64,000 nt of DNA, taken from positions 1,080,915 through 1,144,914 of the forward strand of contig CM075185.1 in NCBI GenBank assembly GCA_037577475.1, read 5' to 3'. The notes below the pieces were generated by a model that was not told the origin of the DNA, ran no database searches, and saw only the letters and a program-made list of their open reading frames with translations. The stretch's first letter is position 1; the number at the start of each line of letters is the position of its first letter. Positions 49,930-63,361 of this stretch are shown here, one piece after another. A program made the translations under genes and the position numbers. The stretch comes from Chaunax sp. Z400. Taxonomy: Eukaryota > Chordata > Actinopteri > Lophiiformes > Chaunacidae.

Positions 49930-51489
49930 CGAGTCTCTACGACCTTCCGTTCCCGAGATACAAAAATTCCAAAAATCACCAAAAATACATGTCATATCTC
50001 GGGAACCGTAAGTCGTAGAGACTCGGTTTACCCGCTGGCATTCTTGGAGACCCCATAAAACCATTGAAAGAGCTTATCCCCGAGTCTCTACGACCTTCCG
50101 TTCCCGAGATACAGACATTCAAAATACGCCCCTACTGGACATGTCATATCTCGGGAAAGGAAGGTCGCACAGACTCGGGACAAAGACTGGTGTTCTCAGA
50201 GACCACATAAACCCCTAGACGGACGTTGGTCCCGAGTCTCTACGACCTTCCGTTTCCGAGATACACACATTCACTATAGGCGAACCAAACCCCACTCACT
50301 TCAATGGGAAAATAAACTTGAGTATAACTCGGGAACGGAAGGTCGTAGAGACTCGGGACCATGATCCGTCCGACATAATTCGTGGTCTCTGAACACGCCA
50401 GACTTCTCCACGAGTCTCTACGACCTTCCGTTCCCGAGATACAAAAATTCCAAAAATCACCAAAAATACATGTCATATCTCGGGAACCGTAAGTCGTAGA
50501 GACTCGGTTTACCCGCTGGCATTCTTGGAGACCCCATAAAACCATTGAAAGAGCTTATCCCCGAGTCTCTACGACCTTCCGTTCCCGAGATACAGACATT
50601 CAAAATACGCCCCTACTGGACATGTCATATCTCGGGAAAGGAAGGTCGCACAGACTCGGGACAAAGACTGGTGTTCTCAGAGACCACATAAACCCCTAGA
50701 CGGACGTTGGTCCCGAGTCTCTACGACCTTCCGTTTCCGAGATACACACATTCACTATAGGCGAACCAAACCCCATTCACTTCAATGGGAAAATAAACTT
50801 GAGTATAACTCGGGAACGGAAGGTCGTAGAGACTCGGGACCATGATCCGTCCGACATAATTCGTGGTCTCTGAACACGCCAGACTTCTCCACGAGTCTCT
50901 ACGACCTTCCGTTCCCGAGATACAGACATTCAAAATACGCCCCTACTGGACATGTCATATCTCGGGAAAGGAAGGTCGCACAGACTCGGGACAAAGACTG
51001 GTGTTCTCAGAGACCACATAAACCCCTAGACAGACGTTGGGCCCGAGTCTCTACGACCTTCCGTTTCCGAGATACACACATTCACTATAGGCGAACCAAA
51101 CCCCATTCACTTCAATGGGAAAATAAACTTGAGTATAACTCGGGAACGGAAGGTCGTAGAGACTCGGGACCATGATCCGTTGGACATAATTCGTGGTCTC
51201 TGAACACGCCAGACTTCTCCCCGAGTCTCTACGACCTTCCGTTCCCGAGATACAAAAATTCCAAAAATCACCAAAAATACATGTCATATCTCGGGAACCG
51301 TAAATCGTAGAGACTCGGTTTACCTGCTGACGTTCTTGGAGACCCCATAAAACCATTGAAAGAGCTTATCCCCGAGTCTCTACGACCTTCCGTTCAAAAG
51401 TTACCAACCCGGGTAGGGCCCCCATTGAGTTTTTATCCCCTTAACCCTAACCCTAACCCTAACCCTAACCCCTAACCCACACTTGTCCG
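49930..51489 (+). repeat. Unit 47: C-ABC-AB-ABC-T
   Basis: C 49930, A 50081, B 50233, C 50411, A 50562, B 50714, A 50892, B 51044, C 51222, T 51373-51489 (CA-type, four hexamers). Confidence 0.95.
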
Positions 51490-52898
51490 CGAGTCTCTAC
51501 GACCTTCCGTTCCCGAGATACAGACATTCAAAATACGCCCCTACTGGACATGTCATATCTCGGGAAAGGAAGGTCGCACAGACTCGGGACAAAGACTGGT
51601 GTTCTCAGAGACCACATAAACCCCTAGACGGACGTTGGTCCCGAGTCTCTACGACCTTCCGTTTCCGAGATACACACATTCACTAGAGGCGAACCAAACC
51701 CCATTCACTTCAATGGGAAAATAAACTTGAGTATAACTCGGGAACGGAAGGTCGTAGAGACTCGGGACCATGATCCGTTGGACATAATTCGTGGTCTCTG
51801 AACACGCCAGACTTCTCCCCGAGTCTCTACGACCTTCCGTTCCCGAGATACAAAAATTCCCAAAATCACCAAAAATACATGTCATATCTCGGGAACCGTA
51901 AGTCGTAGAGACTCGGTTTACCCGCTGGCATTCTTGGAGACCCCATAAAACCATTGAAAGAGCTTATCCCCGAGTCTCTACGACCTTCCGTTCCCGAGAT
52001 ACAGACATTCAAAATACGCCCCTACTGGACATGTCATATCTCGGGAAAGGAAGGTCGCACAGACTCGGGACAAAGACTGGTGTTCTCAGAGACCACATAA
52101 ACCCCTAGACGGACGTTGGTCCCGAGTCTCTACGACCTTCCGTTTCCGAGATTCACACATTCACTATAGGCGAACCAAACCCCATTCACTTCAATGGGAA
52201 AATAAACTTGAGTATAACTCGGGAACGGAAGGTCGTAGAGACTCGGGACCATGATCCGTCCGACATAATTCGTGGTCTCTGAACACGCCAGACTTCTCCA
52301 CGAGTCTCTACGACCTTCCGTTCCCGAGATACAGACATTCAAAATACGCCCCTACTGGACATGTCATATCTCGGGAAAGGAAGGCCGCACAGACTCGGGA
52401 CAAAGACTGGTGTTCTCAGAGACCACATAAACCCCTAGACGGACGTTGGTCCCGAGTCTCTACGACCTTCCGTTTCCGAGATACACACATTCACTAGAGG
52501 CGAACCAAACCCCATTCACTTCAATGGGAAAATAAACTTGAGTATAACTCGGGAACGGAAGGTCGTAGAGACTCGGGACCATGATCCGTTGGACATAATT
52601 CGTGGTCTCTGAACACGCCAGACTTCTCCCCGAGTCTCTACGACCTTCCGTTCCCGAGATACAAAAATTCCAAAAATCACCAAAAATACATGTCATATCT
52701 CGGGATCCGTAAGTCGTAGAGACTCGGTTTACCTGCTGACGTTCTTGGAGACCCCATAAAACCGTTGAAAGAGCTTATCCCCGAGTCTCTACGACCTTCC
52801 GTTCAAAAGTTACCAACCCGGGTAGGCCCCCCATTGAGTTTTTATCCCCTTAACCCTAACCCTAACCCTAACCCTAACCCCTAACCCACACTTGTCCG
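51490..52898 (+). repeat. Unit 48: ABC-AB-ABC-T
   Basis: A 51490, B 51642, C 51820, A 51971, B 52123, A 52301, B 52453, C 52631, T 52782-52898 (GTAGGCCCCCCATTG). Markers: CACTAGAGGC in two B copies, AATTCCCAAAA in the first C, CGGGATCCG in the last C. Confidence 0.95.
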
Positions 52899-53826
52899 CG
52901 AGTCTCTACGACCTTCCGTTCCCGAGATACAGACATTCAAAATACGCCCCTACTGGACATGTCATATCTCGGGAAAGGAAGGTCGCACAGACTCGGGACA
53001 AAGACTGGTGTTCTCAGAGACCACATAAACCCCTAGACGGACGTTGGTCCCGAGTCTCTACGACCTTCCGTTTCCGAGATACACACATTCACTATAGGCG
53101 AACCAAACCCCATTCACTTCAATGGGAAAATAAACTTGAGTATAACTCGGGAACGGAAGGTCGTAGAGACTCGGGACCATGATCCGTCCGACATAATTCG
53201 TGGTCTCTGAACACGCCAGACTTCTCCACGAGTCTCTACGACCTTCCGTTCCCGAGATACAGACATTCAAAATACGCCCCTACTGGACATGTCATATCTC
53301 GGGAAAGGAAGGTCGCACAGACTCGGGACAAAGACTGGTGTTCTCAGAGACCACATAAACCCCTAGACAGACGTTGGGCCCGAGTCTCTACGACCTTCCG
53401 TTTCCGAGATACACACATTCACTATAGGCGAACCAAACCCCATTCACTTCAATGGGAAAATAAACTTGAGTATAACTCGGGAACGGAAGGTCGTAGAGAC
53501 TCGGGACCATGATCCGTTGGACATAATTCGTGGTCTCTGAACACGCCAGACTTCTCCCCGAGTCTCTACGACCTTCCGTTCCCGAGATACAAAAATTCCA
53601 AAAATCACCAAAAATACATATCATATCTCGGGAACCGTAAATCGTAGAGACTCGGTTTACCTGCTGACGTTCTTGGAGACCCCATAAAACCATTGAAAGA
53701 GCTTATCCCCGAGTCTCTACGACCTTCCGTTCAAAAGTTACCAACCCGGGTAGGGCCCCCATTGAGTTTTTATCCCCTTAACCCTAACCCTAACCCTAAC
53801 CCTAACCCCTAACCCACACTTGTCCG
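52899..53826 (+). repeat. Unit 49: AB-ABC-T
   Basis: A 52899, B 53051, A 53229, B 53381, C 53559, T 53710-53826 (CA-type). The C has a private ATACATATCAT. Confidence 0.95.
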
Positions 53827-54418
53827 CGAGTCTCTACGACCTTCCGTTCCCGAGATACAGACATTCAAAATACGCCCCTACTGGACATGTCATATCTCGG
53901 GAAAGGAAGGTCGCACAGACTCGGGACAAAGACTGGTGTTCTCAGAGACCACATAAACCCCTAGACGGACGTTGGTCCCGAGTCTCTACGACCTTCCGTT
54001 TCCGAGATACACACATTCACTATAGGCGAACCAAACCCCACTCACTTCAATGGGAAAATAAACTTGAGTATAACTCGGGAACGGAAGGTCGTAGAGACTC
54101 GGGACCATGATCCGTCCGACATAATTCGTGGTCTCTGAACACGCCAGACTTCTCCACGAGTCTCTACGACCTTCCGTTCCCGAGATACAAAAATTCCAAA
54201 AATCACGAAAAATACATGTCATATCTCGGGAACCGTAAGTCGTAGAGACTCGGTTTACCTGCTGACGTTCTTGGAGACCCCATAAAACCGTTGAAAGAGC
54301 TTATCCCCGAGTCTCTACGACCGTCCGTTCAAAAGTTACCAACCCGGGTAGGGCCCCCATTGAGTTTTTATCCCCTTAACCCTAACCCTAACTCTAACCC
54401 CTAACCCACACTTGTCCG
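53827..54418 (+). repeat. Unit 50: ABC-T
   Basis: A 53827, B 53979, C 54157, T 54308-54418 (CA-type, CTCTAA, CGACCGTCCG arm). Third copy of the A-B-C-T part of units 38 and 43. Confidence 0.95.
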
Positions 54419-55346
54419 CGAGTCTCTACGACCTTCCGTTCCCGAGATACAGACATTCAAAATACGCCCCTACTGGACATGTCATATCTCGGGAAAGGAA
54501 GGTCGCACAGACTCGGGACAAAGACTGGTGTTCTCAGAGACCACATAAACCCCTAGACGGACGTTGGTCCCGAGTCTCTACGACCTTCCGTTTCCGAGAT
54601 ACACACATTCACTATAGGCGAACCAAACCCCATTCACTTCAATGGGAAAATAAACTTGAGTATAACTCGGGAACGGAAGGTCGTAGAGACTCGGGACCAT
54701 GATCCGTCCGACATAATTCGTGGTCTCTGAACACGCCAGACTTCTCCACGAGTCTCTACGACCTTCCGTTCCCGAGATACAGACATTCAAAATACGCCCC
54801 TACTGGACATGTCATATCTCGGGAAAGGAAGGTCGCACAGACTCGGGACAAAGACTGGTGTTCTCAGAGACCACATAAACCCCTAGACAGACGTTGGGCC
54901 CGAGTCTCTACGACCTTCCGTTTCCGAGATACACACATTCACTATAGGCGAACCAAACCCCATTCACTTCAATGGGAAAATAAACTTGAGTATAACTCGG
55001 GAACGGAAGGTCGTAGAGACTCGGGACCATGATCCGTTGGACATAATTCGTGGTCTCTGAACACGCCAGACTTCTCCCCGAGTCTCTACGACCTTCCGTT
55101 CCCGAGATACAAAAATTCCAAAAATCACCAAAAATACATGTCATATCTCGGGAACCGTAAATCGTAGAGACTCGGTTTACCTGCTGACGTTCTTGGAGAC
55201 CCCATAAAACCGTTGAAAGAGCTTATCCCCGAGTCTCTACGACCTTCCGTACAAAATTTACCGACCCGGGTAGGGCCCCCATTGAGTTTTTATCCCCTTA
55301 ACCCTAACCCTAACCCTAACCCTAACCCCTAACCCACACTTGTCCG
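54419..55346 (+). repeat. Unit 51: AB-ABC-T
   Basis: A 54419, B 54571, A 54749, B 54901, C 55079, T 55230-55346 (GTACAAAATTTACCGACCC type). Third copy of units 39 and 44. Confidence 0.95.
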
Positions 55347-56267
55347 CGAGTCTCTACGACCTTCCGTTCCCGAGATACAGACATTCAAAATACGCCCCTA
55401 CTGGACATGTCATATCTCGGGAAAGGAAGGTCGCACAGACTCGGGACAAAGACTGGTGTTCTCAGAGACCACATAAACCCCTAGACGGACGTTGGTCCCG
55501 AGTCTCTACGACCTTCCGTTTCCGAGATACACACATTCACTATAGGCGAACCAAACCCCATTCACTTCAATGGGAAAATAAACTTGAGTATAACTCGGGA
55601 ACGGAAGGTCGTAGAGACTCGGGACCATGATCCGTCCGACATAATTCGTGGTCTCTGAACACGCCAGACTTCTCCACGAGTCTCTACGACCTTCCGTTCC
55701 CGAGATACAGACATTCAAAATACGCCCCTACTGGACATGTCATATCTCGGGAAAGGAAGGTCGCACAGACTCGGGACAAAGACTGGTGTTCTCAGAGACC
55801 ACATAAACCCCTAGACGGACGTTGGTCCCGAGTCTCTACGACCTTCCGTTTTGAGATACACACATTCACTATAGGCGAACCAAACCCCACTCACTTCAAT
55901 GGGAAAATAAACTTGAGTATAACTCGGGAACGGAAGGTCGTAGAGACTCGGTACCATGATCCGTCGGACATAATTCGTGGTCTCTGAACACGCCAGACTT
56001 CTCCCCGAGTCTCTACGACCTTCCGTTCCCGAGATACAAAAATTCCAAAAATCACCAAAAATACATGTCATATCTCGGGAACCGTAAGTCGTAGAGACTC
56101 GGTTTACCTGCTGACGTTCTTGGAGACCCCATAAAACCGTTGAAAGAGCTTATCCCCGAGTCTCTACGACCTTCCGTTCAAAAGTTACCAACCCGGGTAG
56201 GGCCCCGATTGAGTTTTTATCCCCTTAACCCTAACCCTAACCCTAACCCCTAACCCACACTTGTCCG
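55347..56267 (+). repeat. Unit 52: AB-ABC-T
   Basis: A 55347, B 55499, A 55677, B 55829 (177 bp, CCGTTTTGAG, GGTACC), C 56006, T 56157-56267 (GA-type, three hexamers). The first half matches unit 45 and the second half unit 46. Confidence 0.95.
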
Positions 56268-57346
56268 CGAGTCTCTACGACCTTCCGTTCCCGAGATACA
56301 AAAATTCCAAAAATCACCAAAAATACATGTCATATCTCGGGAACCGTAAGTCGTAGAGACTCGGTTTACCCGCTGGCATTCTTGGAGACCCCATAAAACC
56401 ATTGAAAGAGCTTATCCCCGAGTCTCTACGACCTTCCGTTCCCGAGATACAGACATTCAAAATACGCCCCTACTGGACATGTCATATCTCGGGAAAGGAA
56501 GGTCGCACAGACTCGGGACAAAGACTGGTGTTCTCAGAGACCACATAAACCCCTAGACGGACGTTGGTCCCGAGTCTCTACGACCTTCCGTTTCCGAGAT
56601 ACACACATTCACTATAGGCGAACCAAACCCCATTCACTTCAATGGGAAAATAAACTTGAGTATAACTCGGGAACGGAAGGTCGTAGAGACTCGGGACCAT
56701 GATCCGTCCGACATAATTCGTGGTCTCTGAACACGCCAGACTTCTCCACGAGTCTCTACGACCTTCCGTTCCCGAGATACAGACATTCAAAATACGCCCC
56801 TACTGGACATGTCATATCTCGGGAAAGGAAGGTCGCACAGACTCGGGACAAAGACTGGTGTTCTCAGAGACCACATAAACCCCTAGACAGACGTTGGGCC
56901 CGAGTCTCTACGACCTTCCGTTTCCGAGATACACACATTCACTATAGGCGAACCAAACCCCATTCACTTCAATGGGAAAATAAACTTGAGTATAACTCGG
57001 GAACGGAAGGTCGTAGAGACTCGGGACCATGATCCGTTGGACATAATTCGTGGTCTCTGAACACGCCAGACTTCTCCCCGAGTCTCTACGACCTTCCGTT
57101 CCCGAGATACAAAAATTCCAAAAATCACCAAAAATACATGTCATATCTCGGGAACCGTAAATCGTAGAGACTCGGTTTACCTGCTGACGTTCTTGGAGAC
57201 CCCATAAAACCATTGAAAGAGCTTATCCCCGAGTCTCTACGACCTTCCGTTCAAAAGTTACCAACCCGGGTAGGGCCCCCATTGAGTTTTTATCCCCTTA
57301 ACCCTAACCCTAACCCTAACCCTAACCCCTAACCCACACTTGTCCG
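56268..57346 (+). repeat. Unit 53: C-AB-ABC-T
   Basis: C 56268, A 56419, B 56571, A 56749, B 56901, C 57079, T 57230-57346 (CA-type). It equals unit 47 less one 481-bp ABC. Confidence 0.95.
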
Positions 57347-58755
57347 CGAGTCTCTACGACCTTCCGTTCCCGAGATACAGACATTCAAAATACGCCCCTA
57401 CTGGACATGTCATATCTCGGGAAAGGAAGGTCGCACAGACTCGGGACAAAGACTGGTGTTCTCAGAGACCACATAAACCCCTAGACGGACGTTGGTCCCG
57501 AGTCTCTACGACCTTCCGTTTCCGAGATACACACATTCACTAGAGGCGAACCAAACCCCATTCACTTCAATGGGAAAATAAACTTGAGTATAACTCGGGA
57601 ACGGAAGGTCGTAGAGACTCGGGACCATGATCCGTTGGACATAATTCGTGGTCTCTGAACACGCCAGACTTCTCCCCGAGTCTCTACGACCTTCCGTTCC
57701 CGAGATACAAAAATTCCCAAAATCACCAAAAATACATGTCATATCTCGGGAACCGTAAGTCGTAGAGACTCGGTTTACCCGCTGGCATTCTTGGAGACCC
57801 CATAAAACCATTGAAAGAGCTTATCCCCGAGTCTCTACGACCTTCCGTTCCCGAGATACAGACATTCAAAATACGCCCCTACTGGACATGTCATATCTCG
57901 GGAAAGGAAGGTCGCACAGACTCGGGACAAAGACTGGTGTTCTCAGAGACCACATAAACCCCTAGACGGACGTTGGTCCCGAGTCTCTACGACCTTCCGT
58001 TTCCGAGATTCACACATTCACTATAGGCGAACCAAACCCCATTCACTTCAATGGGAAAATAAACTTGAGTATAACTCGGGAACGGAAGGTCGTAGAGACT
58101 CGGGACCATGATCCGTCCGACATAATTCGTGGTCTCTGAACACGCCAGACTTCTCCACGAGTCTCTACGACCTTCCGTTCCCGAGATACAGACATTCAAA
58201 ATACGCCCCTACTGGACATGTCATATCTCGGGAAAGGAAGGTCGCACAGACTCGGGACAAAGACTGGTGTTCTCAGAGACCACATAAACCCCTAGACGGA
58301 CGTTGGTCCCGAGTCTCTACGACCTTCCGTTTCCGAGATACACACATTCACTAGAGGCGAACCAAACCCCATTCACTTCAATGGGAAAATAAACTTGAGT
58401 ATAACTCGGGAACGGAAGGTCGTAGAGACTCGGGACCATGATCCGTTGGACATAATTCGTGGTCTCTGAACACGCCAGACTTCTCCCCGAGTCTCTACGA
58501 CCTTCCGTTCCCGAGATACAAAAATTCCAAAAATCACCAAAAATACATGTCATATCTCGGGATCCGTAAGTCGTAGAGACTCGGTTTACCTGCTGACGTT
58601 CTTGGAGACCCCATAAAACCGTTGAAAGAGCTTATCCCCGAGTCTCTACGACCTTCCGTTCAAAAGTTACCAACCCGGGTAGGCCCCCCATTGAGTTTTT
58701 ATCCCCTTAACCCTAACCCTAACCCTAACCCTAACCCCTAACCCACACTTGTCCG
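57347..58755 (+). repeat. Unit 54: ABC-AB-ABC-T
   Basis: A 57347, B 57499, C 57677, A 57828, B 57980, A 58158, B 58310, C 58488, T 58639-58755. Copy of unit 48 at +5857 with all its markers. Confidence 0.95.
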
Positions 58756-59683
58756 CGAGTCTCTACGACCTTCCGTTCCCGAGATACAGACATTCAAAAT
58801 ACGCCCCTACTGGACATGTCATATCTCGGGAAAGGAAGGTCGCACAGACTCGGGACAAAGACTGGTGTTCTCAGAGACCACATAAACCCCTAGACGGACG
58901 TTGGTCCCGAGTCTCTACGACCTTCCGTTTCCGAGATACACACATTCACTATAGGCGAACCAAACCCCATTCACTTCAATGGGAAAATAAACTTGAGTAT
59001 AACTCGGGAACGGAAGGTCGTAGAGACTCGGGACCATGATCCGTCCGACATAATTCGTGGTCTCTGAACACGCCAGACTTCTCCACGAGTCTCTACGACC
59101 TTCCGTTCCCGAGATACAGACATTCAAAATACGCCCCTACTGGACATGTCATATCTCGGGAAAGGAAGGTCGCACAGACTCGGGACAAAGACTGGTGTTC
59201 TCAGAGACCACATAAACCCCTAGACAGACGTTGGGCCCGAGTCTCTACGACCTTCCGTTTCCGAGATACACACATTCACTATAGGCGAACCAAACCCCAT
59301 TCACTTCAATGGGAAAATAAACTTGAGTATAACTCGGGAACGGAAGGTCGTAGAGACTCGGGACCATGATCCGTTGGACATAATTCGTGGTCTCTGAACA
59401 CGCCAGACTTCTCCCCGAGTCTCTACGACCTTCCGTTCCCGAGATACAAAAATTCCAAAAATCACCAAAAATACATGTCATATCTCGGGAACCGTAAATC
59501 GTAGAGACTCGGTTTACCTGCTGACGTTCTTGGAGACCCCATAAAACCATTGAAAGAGCTTATCCCCGAGTCTCTACGACCTTCCGTTCAAAAGTTACCA
59601 ACCCGGGTAGGGCCCCCATTGAGTTTTTATCCCCTTAACCCTAACCCTAACCCTAACCCTAACCCCTAACCCACACTTGTCCG
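58756..59683 (+). repeat. Unit 55: AB-ABC-T
   Basis: A 58756, B 58908, A 59086, B 59238, C 59416, T 59567-59683 (CA-type). Copy of unit 49 without its private change. Confidence 0.95.
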
Positions 59684-61092
59684 CGAGTCTCTACGACCTT
59701 CCGTTCCCGAGATACAGACATTCAAAATACGCCCCTACTGGACATGTCATATCTCGGGAAAGGAAGGTCGCACAGACTCGGGACAAAGACTGGTGTTCTC
59801 AGAGACCACATAAACCCCTAGACGGACGTTGGTCCCGAGTCTCTACGACCTTCCGTTTCCGAGATACACACATTCACTAGAGGCGAACCAAACCCCATTC
59901 ACTTCAATGGGAAAATAAACTTGAGTATAACTCGGGAACGGAAGGTCGTAGAGACTCGGGACCATGATCCGTTGGACATAATTCGTGGTCTCTGAACACG
60001 CCAGACTTCTCCCCGAGTCTCTACGACCTTCCGTTCCCGAGATACAAAAATTCCCAAAATCACCAAAAATACATGTCATATCTCGGGAACCGTAAGTCGT
60101 AGAGACTCGGTTTACCCGCTGGCATTCTTGGAGACCCCATAAAACCATTGAAAGAGCTTATCCCCGAGTCTCTACGACCTTCCGTTCCCGAGATACAGAC
60201 ATTCAAAATACGCCCCTACTGGACATGTCATATCTCGGGAAAGGAAGGTCGCACAGACTCGGGACAAAGACTGGTGTTCTCAGAGACCACATAAACCCCT
60301 AGACGGACGTTGGTCCCGAGTCTCTACGACCTTCCGTTTCCGAGATTCACACATTCACTATAGGCGAACCAAACCCCATTCACTTCAATGGGAAAATAAA
60401 CTTGAGTATAACTCGGGAACGGAAGGTCGTAGAGACTCGGGACCATGATCCGTCCGACATAATTCGTGGTCTCTGAACACGCCAGACTTCTCCACGAGTC
60501 TCTACGACCTTCCGTTCCCGAGATACAGACATTCAAAATACGCCCCTACTGGACATGTCATATCTCGGGAAAGGAAGGTCGCACAGACTCGGGACAAAGA
60601 CTGGTGTTCTCAGAGACCACATAAACCCCTAGACGGACGTTGGTCCCGAGTCTCTACGACCTTCCGTTTCCGAGATACACACATTCACTAGAGGCGAACC
60701 AAACCCCATTCACTTCAATGGGAAAATAAACTTGAGTATAACTCGGGAACGGAAGGTCGTAGAGACTCGGGACCATGATCCGTTGGACATAATTCGTGGT
60801 CTCTGAACACGCCAGACTTCTCCCCGAGTCTCTACGACCTTCCGTTCCCGAGATACAAAAATTCCAAAAATCACCAAAAATACATGTCATATCTCGGGAT
60901 CCGTAAGTCGTAGAGACTCGGTTTACCTGCTGACGTTCTTGGAGACCCCATAAAACCGTTGAAAGAGCTTATCCCCGAGTCTCTACGACCTTCCGTTCAA
61001 AAGTTACCAACCCGGGTAGGGCCCCCATTGAGTTTTTATCCCCTTAACCCTAACCCTAACCCTAACCCTAACCCCTAACCCACACTTGTCCG
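59684..61092 (+). repeat. Unit 56: ABC-AB-ABC-T
   Basis: A 59684, B 59836, C 60014, A 60165, B 60317, A 60495, B 60647, C 60825, T 60976-61092. Third copy of unit 48, at +2337 from unit 54; T is back to GTAGGGCCCCCATTG. Confidence 0.95.
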
Positions 61093-62014
61093 CGAGTCTC
61101 TACGACCTTCCGTTCCCGAGATACAGACATTCAAAATACGCCCCTACTGGACATGTCATATCTCGGGAAAGGAAGGTCGCACAGACTCGGGACAAAGACT
61201 GGTGTTCTCAGAGACCACATAAACCCCTAGACGGACGTTGGTCCCGAGTCTCTACGACCTTCCCTTTCCGAGATTCACACATTCACTATAGGCGAACCAA
61301 ACCCCATTCACTTCAATGGGAAAATAAACTTGAGTATAACTCGGGAACGGAAGGTCGTAGAGACTCGGGACCATGATCCGTCCGACATAATTCGTGGTCT
61401 CTGAACACGCCAGACTTCTCCACGAGTCTCTACGACCTTCCGTTCCCGAGATACAGACATTCAAAATACGCCCCTACTGGACATGTCATATCTCGGGAAA
61501 GGAAGGTCGCACAGACTCGGGACAAAGACTGGTGTTCTCAGAGACCACATAAACCCCTAGGCGGACGTTGGTCCCGAGTCTCTACGACCTTCCGTTTCCG
61601 AGATACACACATTCACTATAGGCGAACCAAACCCCATTCACTTCAATGGGAAAATAAACTTGAGTATAACTCGGGAACGGAAGGTCGTAGAGACTCGGGA
61701 CCCTGATCCGTCGGACATAATTCGTGGTCTCTGAACACGCCAGACTTCTCCCCGAGTCTCTACGACCTTCCGTTCCCGAGATACAAACATTCCAAAAATC
61801 ACCAAAAATACATGTCATATCTCAGGAACCGTAAGTCGTAGAGACTCGGTTTACCTGCTGACGTTCTTGGAGACCCCATAAAACCGTTGAAAGAGCTTAT
61901 CCCCGAGTCTCTACGACCTTCCGTTCAAAAGTTACCAACCCGGGTAGGGCCCCCATTGCGTTTTTATCCCCTTAACCCTAACCCTAACTCTAACCCCTAA
62001 CCCACACTTGTCCG
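61093..62014 (+). repeat. Unit 57: AB-ABC-T
   Basis: A 61093, B 61245 (arm CTTCCCTTTCC), A 61423, B 61575, C 61753, T 61904-62014 (CA-type, CTCTAA, ATTGCGTTTTT). Confidence 0.95.
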
Positions 62015-62612
62015 CGAGTCTCTACGACCTTCCGTTCCCGAGATACAGACATTCAAAATACGCCCCTACTGGACATGTCATATCTCGGGAAAGGAAGGTC
62101 GCACAGACTCGGGACAAAGACTGGTGTTCTGAGAGACCACATAAACCCCTAGACGGACGTTGGTCCCGAGTCTCTACGACCTTCCGTTTCCGAGATACAC
62201 ACATTCACTATAGGCGAACCAAACCCCACTCACTTCAATGGGAAAATAAACTTGAGTATAACTCGGGAACGGAAGGTCGTAGAGACTCGGTACCATGATC
62301 CGTCGGACATAATTCGTGGTCTCTGAACACGCCAGACTTCTCCCCGAGTCTCTACGACCTTCCGTTCCCGAGATACAAAAATTCCAAAAATCACCAAAAA
62401 TACATGTCATATCTCGGGAACCGTAAGTCGTAGAGACTCGGTTTACCTGCTGACGTTCTTGGAGACCCCATAAAACCGTTGAAAGAGCTTATCCCCGAGT
62501 CTCTACGACCTTCCGTTCAAAAGTTACCAACCCGGGTAGGGCCCCGATTGAGTTTTTATCCCCTTAACCCTAACCCTAACCCTAACCCTAACCCCTAACC
62601 CACACTTGTCCG
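62015..62612 (+). repeat. Unit 58: ABC-T
   Basis: A 62015, B 62167 (GGTACC type), C 62345, T 62496-62612 (GA-type, four hexamers). The A tail has GTTCTGAGAGACC in place of GTTCTCAGAGACC. Confidence 0.95.
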
Positions 62613-63361
62613 CGAGTCTCTACGACCTTCCGTTCCCGAGATACAAAAATTCCAAAAATCACCAAAAATACATGTCATATCTCGGGAACCGTAAGTCGTA
62701 GAGACTCGGTTTACCCGCTGGCATTCTTGGAGACCCCATAAAACCATTGAAAGAGCTTATCCCCGAGTCTCTAGGACCTTCCGTTCCCGAGATACAGACA
62801 TTCAAAATACGCCCCTACTGGACATGTCATATCTCGGGAAAGGAAGGTCGCACAGACTCGGGACAAAGACTGGTGTTCTCAGAGACCACATAAACCCCTA
62901 GACAGACGTTGGGCCCGAGTCTCTACGACCTTCCGTTTCCGAGATACACACATTCACTATAGGCGAACCAAACCCCATTCACTTCAATGGGAAAATAAAC
63001 TTGAGTATAACTCGGGAACGGAAGGTCGTAGAGACTCGGGACCATGATCCGTTGGACATAATTCGTGGTCTCTGAACACGCCAGACTTCTCCCCGAGTCT
63101 CTACGACCTTCCGTTCCCGAGATACAAAAATTCCAAAAATCACCAAAAATACATGTCATATCTCGGGAACCGTAAATCGTAGAGACTCGGTTTACCTGCT
63201 GACGTTCTTGGAGACCCCATAAAACCATTGAAAGAGCTTATCCCCGAGTCTCTACGACCTTCCGTTCAAAAGTTACCAACCCGGGTAGGGCCCCCATTGA
63301 GTTTTTATCCCCTTAACCCTAACCCTAACCCTAACCCTAACCCCTAACCCACACTTGTCCG
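62613..63361 (+). repeat. Unit 59: C-ABC-T
   Basis: C 62613, A 62764 (arm CTCTAGGACC), B 62916, C 63094, T 63245-63361 (CA-type, four hexamers). Confidence 0.95.

Larger units (their letters stand above)
49339..61092 (+). repeat. Overlapping duplications, 6338/5857-bp and 2337-bp
   Basis: 49491-50081 matches 55829-56419 at +6338. From 50562 onward the offset becomes +5857, because one 481-bp ABC is absent from the right copy. Units 48-49, 54-55 and 56 repeat a 2337-bp block, so the ABC-AB-ABC-T unit appears at 51490, 57347, 59684 and (cut) 63362. Confidence 0.88.
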
